Below are positions 14,020 through 25,192 of a DNA stretch of 64,000 nucleotides, piece by piece. The DNA comes from Hydractinia symbiolongicarpus. Lineage: Eukaryota > Cnidaria > Hydrozoa > Anthoathecata > Hydractiniidae. Position 1 is the stretch's first letter; every line of letters begins with the position of its first letter. Under the pieces are notes generated by a model. That model worked only from the letters and a program-made list of their open reading frames with translations, had not been told where the DNA came from and ran no database searches. Made by a program: the position numbers and the translations under genes. The DNA lies in assembly GCF_029227915.1 (NCBI RefSeq), contig NC_079876.1, positions 2,110,001 through 2,174,000 of the forward strand, given 5' to 3'.

Positions 14020-17000
14020 GCATGAGACTTGTAGTTTCCAAAAATGTTTTCATTTTTGATGAGACGCTGAATAAAAGAAGTTTAATCGCCGGCAAACGAA
14101 AACCCGCCATTTCCGGTCAACCCCGGGCTTGGCCCGTATAGTCAAAAGTATACAAAGAAAGTACCCGGGGTGTAAACTCATTTCCCGAACGATTTTTTAA
14201 ATTATTATTTCACCACTAAAGCCCATGAGCCTTATAGTTTTTAAAAATGTTTTCATATTTGATGAGACGCTAAATATAAGAAGTTTAATCGCCGGCAAAC
14301 GAAAACCCGCCATTTCCCGTAAAACCCTGACTCCGCCCGCATAGTCAAAAGTATACAAAGAAAGTACCCAGGGTGTAAACTCATTTCCCTAAGGAATTTT
14401 TAAATTATTTTTTCACCACTAAAACGCATGAGACTTGTAGTATTGAAAAATACTTTCATTTTTGATGAGACGCTGAATAAAAGAAGTTTAATCGCCGGCA
14501 AACAAAAACCCGCGACTTCCCGTAAATCCCGGACTCGGCCCGTATAGTCAAAAGTATACAAAGAAAGTACCCAGGGAGTAAACTCATTTCCCGAACGATT
14601 TTTTAAATTATTTTTTCACCACTAAAACGCATGAGACTTGTAGTTTTCAAAAATGTTTTCATTTTTGATGAGACGCTAAATATAAGAAGTTTAATCGCCG
14701 GCAAACGAAAACCCGCCATTTCCCGTAAAACCCAGGGTCCGCCCGCATAGTCAAAAGTATACAAAGAAAGTACCCAGGGTGTAAACTCATTTCCCGAACG
14801 ATTTTTTAAATTATTATTTCACCACTAAAGCCCATGAGACTTGTAGTTTTTAAAAATGTTTTCATTTTGGATGAGACGCTGAATAAAAGAAGTTTAATCG
14901 CCGGCAAACGAAAACCTGCGATTTCCCGTAAATCCCGGACTCGGCCCGTATAGTCAAAAGTATACAAAGAAAGTACCCAGGGAGTAAACTAATTTCCCAA
15001 ACGATTTTTTAAATTATTATTTCACCACTAAAGCCCATGAGACTTGTAGTTTTTAAAAATGTTTTCATTTTTGATGAGACGCTGAATAAAAGAAGTTTAA
15101 TCGCCGGCAAACGAAATCCCGCGATTTCCCGTAAATCCCGGACTCGGCCCGTATAGTCAAAAGTATACAAAGAAAGTACCCAGGGAGTAAACTCATTTCC
15201 CGAACGATTTTTTAAATTATTTTTTCACCACTAAAACGCATGAGACTTGTAGTTTTCAGAAATATTTTCATTTTTGATGAGACGCTTAATGAAAGTGGTT
15301 TAATCGCCGGCAAACGAAAACTTGCGATTTCCCGTAAATCCCGGACTCGGCCCGTATAGTCAAAAGTATACAAAGAAAGTACCCAGTGTGTAAACTCATT
15401 TCTCGAACGATTTTTTAAATTATTTTTTCACCACTAAAACGCATGAGACTTGTAGTTTCCAAAAATGTTTTCATTTTTGATGAGACGCTGAATAAAAGAA
15501 GTTTAATCGCCGGCAAACGAAAACCCGCCATTTCCGGTCAACCCCGGGCTTGGCCCGTATAGTCAAAAGTATACAAAGAAAGTACCCGGGGTGTAAACTC
15601 ATTTCCCGAACGATTTTTTAAATTATTATTTCACCACTAAAGCCCATGAGCCTTATAGTTTTTAAAAATGTTTTCATATTTGATGAGACGCTAAATATAA
15701 GAAGTTTAATCGCCGGCAAACGAAAACCCGCCATTTCCCGTAAAACCCTGACTCCGCCCGCATAGTCAAAAGTATACAAAGAAAGTACCCAGGGTGTAAA
15801 CTCATTTCCCTAACGAATTTTTAAATTATTTTTTCACCACTAAAACGCATGAGACTTGTAGTATTGAAAAATACTTTCATTTTTGATGAGACGCTGAATA
15901 AAAGAAGTTTAATCGCCGGCAAACAAAAACCCGCGACTTCCCGTAAATCCCGGACTCGGCCCGTATAGACAAAAGTATACAAAGAAAGTACCCGGGGTGT
16001 AAACTCATTTCCCGAACGATTTTTTAAATTATTATTTCACCACTAAAGCCCATAAGACTTGTAGTTTTTAAAAATGTTTTCATTTTTGATGAGACGATTA
16101 ATAAAAGAGGTTTAATCGCGTCAAACAAAAACCCGCGACTTCCCGTAAATCCCGGACTCGGCCCGTATAGTCAAAAGTATAGAAAGAAAGTACCCAGGGA
16201 GTAAACTCATTTCCCGAACGATTTTTTAAATTATTTTTTCACCACTAAAACGCATGAGACTTGTAGTTTTCAAAAATGTTTTCATTTTTGATGAGACGCT
16301 AAATATAAGAAGTTTAATCGCCGGCAAACGAAAACCCGCCATTTCCCGTAAAACCCAGGGTCCGCCCGCATAGTCAAAAGTATACAAAGAAAGTACCCAG
16401 GGTGTAAACTCATTTCCTGAACGATTTTTTAAATTATTATTTCACCACTAAAGCCCATGAGACTTGTAGTTTTTAAAAATGTTTTCATTTTGGATGAGAC
16501 GCTGAATAAAAGAAGTTTAATCGCCGGCAAACGAAAACCTGCGATTTCCCGTAAATCCCGGACTCGGCCCGTATAGTCAAAAGTATACAAAGAAAGTACC
16601 CAGGGAGTAAACTAATTTCCCAAACGATTTTTTAAATTATTATTTCACCACTAAAGCCCATGAGACTTGTAGTTTTTAAAAATGTTTTCATTTTTGATGA
16701 GACGCTGAATAAAAGAAGTTTAATCGCCGGCAAACGAAATCCCGCGATTTCCCGTAAATCCCGGACTCGGCCCGTATAGTCAAAAGTATACAAAGAAAGT
16801 ACCCAGGGAGTAAACTCATTTCCCGAACGATTTTTTAAATTATTTTTTCACCACTAAAACGCATGAGACTTGTAGTTTTCAGAAATATTTTCATTTTTGA
16901 TGAGACGCTTAATGAAAGTGGTTTAATCGCCGGCAAACGAAAACCTGCGATTTCCCGTAAATCCCGGACTCGGCCCGTATAGTCAAAAGTATACAGAGAA
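14020..17000. repeat. Higher-order repeat, 7 monomers (1421 bp), with a one-monomer slip
   Basis: Three private variants recur 1421 bp apart (7 x 203): TTCCGGTCAACC at 14111 and 15532, GCCCATGAGCCTTATAG at 14221 and 15642, and TATTGAAAAATAC at 14441 and 15862. Downstream the offset changes: CCCAGGGTCCGCCC at 14731 returns at 16354, 1623 bp later. The second copy therefore gained one monomer between about 15970 and 16170. That is the signature of unequal exchange in register. Confidence 0.8.
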
Positions 17001-17449
17001 AGTACCCAGTGTGTAAACTCATTTCTCGAACGATTTTTTAAATTATTTTTTCACCACTAAAACGCATGAGACTTGTAGTTTTCAAAAATGTTTTCATTTT
17101 TGATGAGACGCTGAATAAAAGAAGTTTTATCGCCGGCAAACGAAAACCTACGATTTCCCGTAAATCCCGGACTCGGCCCGTATAGTCAAAAGTATACAAA
17201 GAAAGTACCCAGGGAGTAAATTCATTTCCCAAACGTTTTTTTAAATTTATATTTTACCACTCAAGCCCATGAGACTTGTAGTTTTTAAAAATGTTTTCAT
17301 TTTTGATGAGACGCTGAATGAAAGAAGTTTAATCGCAGGCAAACGAAAACCCGCGATTTCCCGTAAATCCCGGTTTCGGCCCGTATAGTCAAAAGTATAC
17401 AAGGAAAGTACCCAGTGAGTAAACTCATATCCCTAAGGAATTTTTAAAT

Positions 17450-20400
17450 TATTTTTTCACCACTAAAACGCATGAGACTTGTAGTTTTCAAAAATGTTTT
17501 CATTTTTGATGAGACGCTGAATAAAAGAAGTTTAATCGCCGGCAAACGAAAACCTGCGATTTCCCGTAAATCCCGGACTCGGCCCGTATAGTCAAAAGTA
17601 TACAAAGAAAGTACCCAGGGTGTAAACTCATTTCCCGAACGATTTTTTAAATTATTATTTCACCACTAAAGACCATGAGACTTGTAGTATTTAAAAATAT
17701 TTTCATTTTTGATGAGACGCTGAATAAAAGAAGTTTTATCGCCGGCAAACGAAAACCCGCTACGTCCCGTAAATCCCGGACTCGGCCGTATAGTCAAAAG
17801 TATACAAAGAAAGTACCCAGGGAGTAAACTCATTTCCCGAACGATTTTTTAAATTATTTTTTCACCATTACAACGCATGAGACTTGTAGTTTTTAAAAAT
17901 GTTTTCATTTTTGATGAGACGCTGAATGAAAGAAGTTTAATCGCCGGCAAACGAAAACCTGCGATTTCCCGTAAAACCCGGACTCGGCCCGTATAGTCAA
18001 AAGTATACAAAGAAAGTACCCGGGGTGTAAACTCATTTCCCGAACGATTTTTTAAATTATCATTTCACCACTAAAGCCCATGAGACTTGTAGTTTTTAAA
18101 AATGTTTTCATATTTGATGAGACGCTTAATAAAAGAAGTTTAATTGCCGGCAAACGAAAACCCGCGACTTCCCGTAAATCCCGGACTCGGCCCGTATAGT
18201 CAAAAGTATACAAAGAAAGTACCCAGGGAGTAAACTCATTTCCCGAACGATTTTTTAAATTAAATTTCACCACTAAAACGCATGAGACTTGTAGTTTTCA
18301 GAAATGTTTTCATTTTTGATGAGACGCTTAATGAAAGTTGTTTAATCGCCGGCAAACGAAAACCCGCGATTTCCCGTAAATCCCGGGCTTGGCCCGTATA
18401 GTCGAATGTATACAAAGAAAGTACCCTGTTAGTAAACTCATTTCCAGAACGATTTTTTAATTTATTTTTTCACCACTAAAACGCATGAGACTTGTAGTTT
18501 CCAAAAATGTTTTCATTTTTGATGAGACGCTGAATAAAAGAAGTTTAATCGCCGACAAACGAAAACCTGCGATTTCCCGTAAATCCTGGACTCGGCCCGT
18601 ATAGTCAAAAGTATACAAAGAAAGTACCCGGGGTGTAAACTCATTTCCCGAACGATTTTTTAAATTATCATTTCACCACTAAAGCCCATGAGACTTGTAG
18701 TTTTTAAAAATGTTTTCATATTTGATGAGACGCTTAATAAAAGAAGTTTAATTGCCGGCAAACGAAAACCCGCGACTTCCCGTAAATCCCGGACTCGGCC
18801 CGTATAGTCAAAAGTATACAAAGAAAGTACCCAGGGAGTAAACTCATTTCCCGAACGATTTTTTAAATTAAATTTCACCACTAAAACGCATGAGACTTGT
18901 AGTTTTCAGAAATGTTTTCATTTTTGATGAGACGCTTAATGAAAGTTGTTTAATCGCCGGCAAACGAAAACCCGCAATTTCCCGTAAATCCCGGGCTTGG
19001 CCCGTATAGTCGAATGTATACAAAGAAAGTACCCTGTGAGTAAACTCATTTCCAGAACGATTTTTTAATTTATTTTTTCACCACTAAAACGCATGAGACT
19101 TGTAGTTTCCAAAAATGTTTTCATTTTTGATGAGACGCTGAATAAAAGAAGTTTAATCGCCGGCAAACGAAAACCCGCCATTTCCCGTAAACCCCGGGCT
19201 TGGCCCGTATAGTCAAAAGTATACAAAGAAAGTACCCAGGGAGTAAACTCATTTCTTGAACGATTTTTTAAATTATTTTTTCACCACTAAAACGCATGAG
19301 ACTTGTAGTTTTTAAAAATGTTTTCATTTTTGATGAGACGCTGAATGAAAGAAGTTTAATCGCCGGCAAACGAAAACCTGCGATTTCCCGTAAAACCCGG
19401 ACTCGGCCCGTATAGTCAAAAGTATACAAAGAAAGTACCCGGGGTGTAAACTCATTTCCCGAACGATTTTTTAAATTATCATTTCACCACTAAAGCCCAT
19501 GAGACTTGTAGTTTTTAAAAATGTTTTCATATTTGATGAGACGCTTAATAAAAGAAGTTTAATTGCCGGCAAACGAAAACCCGCGACTTCCCGTAAATCC
19601 CGGACTCGGCCCGTATAGTCAAAAGTATACAAAGAAAGTACCCAGGGAGTAAACTCATTTCCCGAACGATTTTTTAAATTAAATTTCACCACTAAAACGC
19701 ATGAGACTTGTAGTTTTCAGAAATGTTTTCATTTTTGATGAGACGCTTAATGAAAGTTGTTTAATCGCCGGCAAACGAAAACCCGCGATTTCCCGTAAAT
19801 CCCGGGCTTGGCCCGTATAGTCGAATGTATACAAAGAAAGTACCCTGTGAGTAAACTCATTTCCAGAACGATTTTTTAATTTATTTTTTCACCACTAAAA
19901 CGCATGAGACTTGTAGTTTGCAAAAATGTTTTCATTTTTGATGAGACGCTGAATAAAAGAAGTTTAATCGCCGACAAACGAAAACCTGCGATTTCCCGTA
20001 AATCCCGGACTCGGCCCGTATAGTCAAAAGTATACAAAGAAAGTACCCGGGGTGTAAACTCATTTCCCGAACGATTTTTTAAATTATCATTTCACCACTA
20101 AAGCCCATGAGACTTGTAGTTTTTAAAAATGTTTTCATATTTGATGAGACGCTTAATAAAAGAAGTTTAATTGCCGGCAAACGAAAACCCGCGACTTCCC
20201 GTAAATCCCGGACTCGGCCCGTATAGTCAAAAGTATACAAAGAAAGTACCCAGGGAGTAAACTCATTTCCCGAACGATTTTTTAAATTAAATTTCACCAC
20301 TAAAACGCATGAGACTTGTAGTTTTCAGTAATGTTTTCATTTTTGATGAGACGCTTAATGAAAGTTGTTTAATCGCCGGCAAACGAAAACCCGCAATTTC

Positions 20401-20690
20401 CCGTAAATCCCGGGCTTGGCCCGTATAGTCGAATGTATACAAAGAAAGTACCCTGTGAGTAAACTCATTTCCAGAACGATTTTTTAATTTATTTTTTCAC
20501 CACTAAAACGCATGAGACTTGTAGTTTCCAAAAATGTTTTCATTTTTGATGAGACGCTGAATAAAAGAAGTTTAATCGCCGGCAAACGAAAACCCGCCAT
20601 TTCCCGTAAACCCCGGGCTTGGCCCGTATAGTCAAAAGTATACAAAGAAAGTACCCAGGGAGTAAATTCATTTCTTGAACGATTTTTTAA
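17450..20690. repeat. Higher-order repeat, 7 monomers (1419 bp)
   Basis: The CATATTTGATGAGACGCTTAATAAAAG monomer starts at 18052, 18660, 19471 and 20079. That gives inner spacing of 608 bp (3 monomers less 1) and outer spacing of 1419 bp (7 monomers less 2). The same pair of monomers at 12981 and 13589 lies 5071 bp upstream (25 monomers less 4), so this block and the one near 13 kb share ancestry. The shortened TTAAATTAAATTTCACC variant marks each member. Confidence 0.75.
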
Positions 20691-21654
20691 ATTATTTTTT
20701 CACCACTAAAACGCATGAGACTTGTAGTTTTCAAAAATGTTTTCATTTTTGATGAGACGCTGAATAAAAGAAGTCTAATCGCCGGCAAACGAAAACCCGC
20801 GATTTCCCGTAAATCCCGGCTTGGCCCGTATAGTCAAAAGTATACAAAGAAAGTACCCAAGGAGTAAACTCATTTCCCAAACGATTTTTTAAATTATTTT
20901 TTCACCACTAAAACGCATGAGACTTGTAGTTTTCAAAAATGTTTTCATTTTTGATGAGACGCTGAATAAAAGAAGTTTAATCGCCGGCAAACGAAAACCC
21001 GCGATTTCCCGTAAATCCCGGGCTTGGCCAGTATAGTCAAAAGTATACAAAGAAAGTACCCAGGAAGTAAACTCATTTCCCGAACGATTTTTTATATTAT
21101 TTTTTTACCACTAAGCGCATGAGACTTGTAGTTTTCAAAAATATTTTCATATTTGATGGGACGCTGAATAAAAGAAGTTTAATCGCCGGCAAACGAAAAT
21201 CCGCGATTTCCCGTAAATCCCGGACTCGGCCCGTATAGTCAAAAGTATACAAAGAAAGTACCCAGGGAGTAAACTCATTTCCCGAACGATTTTTTAAATT
21301 ATTTTTTCACAACTAAAACGCATGAGACTTGTAGTTTTCAAAAGTGTTTTCATTTTTGATGAGACGCTTAATGAAAGAGGTTTAATCGCCGGCAAACAAA
21401 ATCCTGCGTTTCCCGTAAATCCGGGGCTTGGCCGTATAGTCAAATGTATACAAAGAAAGTACCCAGGGAGTAAACTCATTTCCCGAACGATTTTTTAAAT
21501 TTTTTTTTCACCACTAAAACGTATGAGACTTGTAGTTTTCAAAAATGTTTTCATTTTTGATGTGACGCTTAATGAAAGAGATTTAATCGCCGGAAAACGA
21601 AAACCCGCGATTTCCCGTAAATTCCGGACTTGGCCCGTATAGTCATCAATATAG

Positions 21655-21905
21655 AAAGTGTTGCGGAGAGGTTGCCAAGGCAAAGCATGGCAAGGAAAGG
21701 GCACGGCAAAGGCAGGCAAGGAAACAGGAAGAGGAATCAGCAAGGCAGGGGTAGGCAAGGCATAGAGGCACAGGCAAGGGCATAGAAGCCAGGCACCAGA
21801 AAAGGCATGGGAAGGGTAGGCAAAGGCAGGCAAGGAAACAGGAAGAGGAATCAGCAAGGCAGGGTTAGTCAAGGCAAGGGAACGGCAAGGCAGGGGCAGG
21901 CACCT
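21655..21905. repeat. G-rich GGCAAG minisatellite, copy A
   Basis: This is a strand-asymmetric, low-complexity stretch made of imperfect GGCAAGG, GGCAGG and AGGCACAGG words. A longer module starting GGCAGGCAAGGAAACAGG occurs twice, about 120 bp apart (near 21710 and 21825). The plus strand is almost free of pyrimidine runs. Open frames through it encode only leucine/proline-rich low-complexity peptide and are not genes. A related copy lies at 23882-24115. Confidence 0.85.
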
Positions 21906-22287
21906 TAATAGAGAATCCCCTACAACTCAAAGATTCGTATACTCGATATATCTAAGATATGTATCATATTAATCCAGAAGTATAGAAAATATTGAGATGC
22001 AAATATTTCAAATTCAGTAGCTCAAACAAAGCTCTCAAATTTATATCCGGTCAATATATATACAGTGAATCATGTTAGCAGAATTATGTGCCAATACAAA
22101 TATTTAAACAATCGGTCATAACGCCAAAAAAACTATCAATTTTTAATAAATCTGAGATTGAAAGTTAACTTGGTTCCAATGACAACAACATTAAAAAGTC
22201 AAGATATAGAAATAATTAGAGAAGTCCACGAAAAAGGCGAAACATTTACCTGGTTGTTGTAAGTGCAAGATAATTATGTTTTTCCTA

Positions 22288-22355
22288 GCCCTGTCCAGGA
22301 TTTGAACCTGGATCTCTCATTTGCATGAGTGTCATAGCCATTAGACCAACAGGGC
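22288..22355 (-). tRNA. tRNA-like gene, copy 1; anticodon arm non-canonical
   Basis: Read on the minus strand, this 68-nt segment folds like a tRNA. The 7-bp acceptor stem GCCCTGT/ACAGGGC is perfect, and the T arm is CCAGG-TTCAAAT-CCTGG. The D arm contains TGGTCTAATGG, a good A box for RNA polymerase III, and GGTTCAAATCC is a perfect B box. The anticodon arm is abnormal: CTCAT and ATGAG pair over five base pairs and leave only a 4-nt GCAA loop. A 3-bp stem with an 8-nt loop is the alternative. The total is three to four nucleotides shorter than usual, so the isotype cannot be assigned; GCA (Cys) would be the reading in the 8-nt loop. No T-run follows directly; the nearest on this strand is roughly 50 bp downstream. 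It could be a tRNA pseudogene, the head of a SINE, or an unusual functional tRNA. Confidence 0.6.
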
Positions 22356-22456
22356 ATGATTATATATATATGAAAAACTTTACATGTGCATCTTATATAT
22401 GCTCACAGTCTTTTTACTAAAAAATATGGCACCTAGTTTGGTATATTTAGCACAAA

Positions 22457-22934
22457 GGTGCCGATAAGCCGCATACGCTGTAAAAAGTGCGGGCGTTTTC
22501 GGGCGAGTTCGGCTTTTTGAAAAAAGGTCGGGTATTTGCCTGAAAAAACCCGCATAGTCCTGAACAATGCCCGAAAAAAAAAGATTCACCACAAATGACT
22601 CTCAAAGAATTATTTAAAAAAGTATAAAAATTAAAATGAACTAACTATGTGATAGCGAAGTTCTTAAAAGAACTGTTTTTTATGATTTGTGATAAGATTT
22701 ACTTGATAAATAACTTATATATAAACTTTATTAACTCCTTTCTCTTCAAACGCATTCTTTTAACTGTCGTCCGCCATGTTTATGTTACAAGGTGTTGCAT
22801 TTCGGGAATGTTCCAGGCGAGTTCGGGCGTGTTCGGGAAAGTGCGGGCGGTTTCGGCCGACAACCGTCAATTTAATTCGAAAAGTCGCCCGAACTCGCCC
22901 GTATATATGCGGGCGTTTGCGGCTTATCGGCACC
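22457..22934. mobile_element. 478-bp MITE-like element with terminal inverted repeats
   Basis: The left end, beginning GGTGCCGATAAGCCGCA (22457-22478), is an inverted copy of the right end (22913-22934) with one mismatch in 22 bp. The inner parts also mirror each other loosely through CGGGCGAGTTCGG words. The interior holds no convincing gene; a 113-codon plus-strand frame (22649-22990) simply runs through it and out into the flank. I found no clear target-site duplication. The matching block in the second island unit lacks this element, so it probably inserted after the unit duplicated. A non-autonomous DNA transposon is the best reading; a foldback element is the alternative. Confidence 0.65.
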
Positions 22935-23299
22935 GTCTTTATTTAGCTAGAAAATCTGAGCCACTAAATTATGTTTTATGCTTTAGTTAGGGAGCTTTTT
23001 AGGGGTGTGAATGACCTAAAAGTGAAAAATAGTGATAGCTCTACATAACCTTCCATTTTCACTATATTTTTCAAAATAAATACTAGGGACAAGGTTGCAA
23101 AAAACACATTATGGAGGTTGCATTTATTCTTTTATTTATAAAAAAAGTCCAGGCTCTTCTGCTAAAAAGAATATATGTCTATACCAATGTTCTTTTGCTG
23201 ATTTGGCTAAACTTTTGGTTCTTAGTTTTTTGTCTAAAATTGTTAGAACCAACATATTTTGTGGATAATTGTAGATATTTGATGGGACTTTCCTAATCA
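22935..23299. other. AT-rich spacer, no gene seen
   Basis: This unique-looking stretch lies between the MITE-like element and block C1. A 61-codon plus-strand frame (23111-23296) is present, but it is hydrophobic and low in complexity, with no motif and no repeat elsewhere in the window. I see no RNA gene or inverted repeat in it. Confidence 0.5.
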
Positions 23300-23867
23300 G
23301 AGCATAATTAACTCATTGTGCAGTATGTGTATGACTAGAAAATATGTCTTAAGGATCGTTTAAATCTAGCTACATAGCTAATTTTATGCCGGCCAAGTAG
23401 CCAGTTTTATGTCAGATAAGTAGCTAGTGAGAAAAACAGTTTTGTGCTGGTTAACTACCTAGTTTATGCTGCTAGCTAGCCAATTTGGTAGTGTTATACC
23501 AGCTTATTTTGCCACATATGTTGGTAGTTATTTGCTAGTTAGGTGTGGGTGAGAAGAGGTTCATTACATGTAAAAAATAGTGATATACTAGCTAGCTATT
23601 CATACTTCCCTCTTTCGTTTTCTTGAAAATATCAGTTCGTCCGCTTGGCACCATCTTTAAAAAACAACAAACACTCCATCGTTTGCTCCTTGATAAACAC
23701 GTTGTCTCGCTTACTATAAACTGTACTAAAGAATGACCACATTAAATTGCTGGATTACTGTGATTTTTTGTTTGAATTTTTATAATTCGGATGTATAGGG
23801 ACGAAATCGCATAGAAATGCTATATACTCTCCATCGTACTTCTTTTCCCTTATATTTGGCTTATATA
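23300..23867. repeat. Block C, copy 1 (TAGC-rich repeat)
   Basis: The left half is full of CTAGCTAGC and TAGCTA words with GTTTTATGC phrases. The right half contains TTTAAAAAACAACAA, TTGTCTCGCT, AAGAATGACCA and CTATATACTCTCCA, all of which recur in the same order in 26281-26970. The copy ends in TTATATTTGGCTTAT, immediately before block B. No open frame is conserved between the two copies, so this is non-coding repeat sequence. Confidence 0.7.
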
Positions 23868-24790
23868 ATCAATATAGAAAGAGTTGCGGAGTGGTTGCCA
23901 AGGCAAAGGCATTAAGCACGGCAAGGAAAGGGCAAAGGCAGGCAAGGAAACAGGTAGAGGAATCAGGAAGGCAGGGATGGGTAAGGCATGGTAGGCACAG
24001 GCATGGGAGGCACAGGCAAGGACATAGTAGGCAGGCACCAGAAAAGGCATAGGAAGGGTAGTCAAAGAAAGGCACGGTCAGTGCTGGCAAGGAAATGGAA
24101 CGGCAAGGCAGGGTGCATGACTTTAATAGAAAATATCCAACTTACAACTCAAAGATTGTGTATACTCAATATATCTAAGATAAGTATCATATTAGTCCAG
24201 GAGTATAGAAAGTATTGAGGTGCAAATATTTCAAATTCAATATCTCAAAAAAAGTCTCAAATTTATCTCAGGTCAATATACAGTGAATCATGTTAGCAGA
24301 ATTATGTGCCATTAAAAGTATTTAAACAATCGGTCATAACGCCATATGATTTTTTGATAAATCTGAGATTAACTTGATTCCAATGACAACAACATTAAAA
24401 AGTCAAGATATGGAAATAATCAGAGAAGTCCACGAGAAAGGCAAAAAAAATTTAAAAAACGCCTTTTTTAGTTTCTTGTGCCTACCAGGTATGTCAACAC
24501 AAAACTTTTTACCATAAAGTGATAGATCTATTACAAAAAACAAAGCACTTTTGGGCTCTATAAATGAAAGTGATAAATGTATGCAACTCCCCCCCCTCTA
24601 CAACTCAAAAATTACCTATTATATGAAAGCCTGGTTGTTGTAGGTGCAAGATAATTATGTTTTTCCTAGCCCTGTCCAGGATTCGAACCTGGATTTCTCA
24701 TTTGCATGAGTGTCATAGCCATTAGACCAGCAGGGCATAAATATATATATATATACAAAACTTTACAGGTGAACATTATATACACTTAGG
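23868..24790. repeat. Block B, second copy of block A
   Basis: It matches 21646-22420 from AATATAGAAAG through the GGCAAG minisatellite (23882-24115), the CATGTTAGCAGAATTATGTG segment and the tRNA-like gene to the TA-dinucleotide run and AAAACTTTACA. An extra stretch of about 190 bp (24441-24631) is absent from copy A. That stretch begins with an AAGGC...GCCTT inverted repeat and ends with a run of Cs followed by CTACAACTCAAA, a phrase that also occurs near 21920. It may be an inserted or locally duplicated segment. Confidence 0.75.
24669..24736 (-). tRNA. tRNA-like gene, copy 2; anticodon arm non-canonical
   Basis: This is the second copy of the minus-strand tRNA-like gene, also 68 nt. The A box TGGTCTAATGG is intact, and the B box is the fully canonical GGTTCGAATCC. 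The T stem is intact. The acceptor stem has one mismatch at its seventh pair (GCCCTGC against ACAGGGC). The anticodon arm again shows CTCAT/ATGAG over a GCAA tetraloop, so the shortened arm predates the duplication and has not drifted. The flanks on both sides are shared with copy 1, including the TA run upstream and TAGGAAAAACATAATTATC downstream. It was therefore copied as part of a larger block, not by independent retroposition. Confidence 0.6.
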
Positions 24791-25192
24791 AATTTACAGC
24801 ACACAGCCTAGTTAATTAACCTTTTGAGAAATGCTGGTTAAGCCACAAGTAACTGTGTTACCTGGCGTGAAACGCTTGGTGGCACAGTTAATACAAATTG
24901 AAAACTGTACCACACATTCAGGTGGAGCGCCTTAGTACAGATGTGCAGTATATCGTAAATCGAGTGAAACACACAACATTTAAGGTGTTTCGGTTGTAAT
25001 TATATTTATCCTTTAGCTTGAATAAAAACACAATTTACATATTGTGCCATGTCATAGCGAAAACAGTCAGCAAACCTTTTTTATTTTTCACAAAATGTTC
25101 CCGGTAAAACTTAAAATATATGTACTTTAATCTGTGGTGCGCCATTAGTATAGGTAAAAAAACCCCTTCAAAAAAACTTTAGCACAACTTTT
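24791..25192. other. Non-coding AT-rich stretch of island unit 2
   Basis: It contains phrases such as GTTTCGGTTGTAATTATATTTATCC and AACAGTCAGCAAACC that weakly echo the tandem duplication downstream (AAACAGTCATTCAGCA near 25366). No open frame, RNA fold or inverted repeat stands out. It may be a more decayed member of the same repeat. Confidence 0.4.

Larger units (their letters stand above)
1..21645. repeat. Satellite array, left block (203-bp monomer, about 107 copies)
   Basis: Head-to-tail copies of one monomer. The marker CACCAC recurs at 6 and 209, giving 203 bp, and the same spacing continues to the island. Each monomer has an A/T-rich stretch (T6AAATTATTTTTTC), a CpG-rich stretch with GCCGGC, CCCGCG and CCCGTAAATCCCGG, and the short palindrome GTATAC. 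Most copies here carry CCCGGACTCGG followed by TCAAAAGTATAC; a minority carry CCCGGGCTTGG with TCGAATGTATAC. Several subtypes alternate in a fixed order (for example CTAAAGCCCATGAG with TTTTTAAAAATG, against CTAAAACGCATGAG with TTTTCAAAAATG), so the array is organised in higher-order repeats. A monomer of about 203 bp is near nucleosome-repeat length, and a centromeric or pericentromeric role is possible but only inferred. No gene is seen. Minus-strand open frames of 61-73 codons are the same peptide repeated. Confidence 0.98.

Noticed and set aside
1-21645. CENP-B box in the satellite monomer
   Set aside because: The closest stretch (TTCG followed by TTTGCCGGCG on the minus strand) lacks the required A and CGGG spacing.
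21495-24065. Leucine/proline-rich frames over the GGCAAG tracts
   Set aside because: Low-complexity translation of a minisatellite; frame and composition follow from the repeat.
22288-24736. Calling the tRNA-like pair as tRNA-Cys (GCA)
   Set aside because: A GCA triplet follows a T, but a proper 5-bp stem with a 7-nt loop cannot be formed around it, so the isotype is unsupported.
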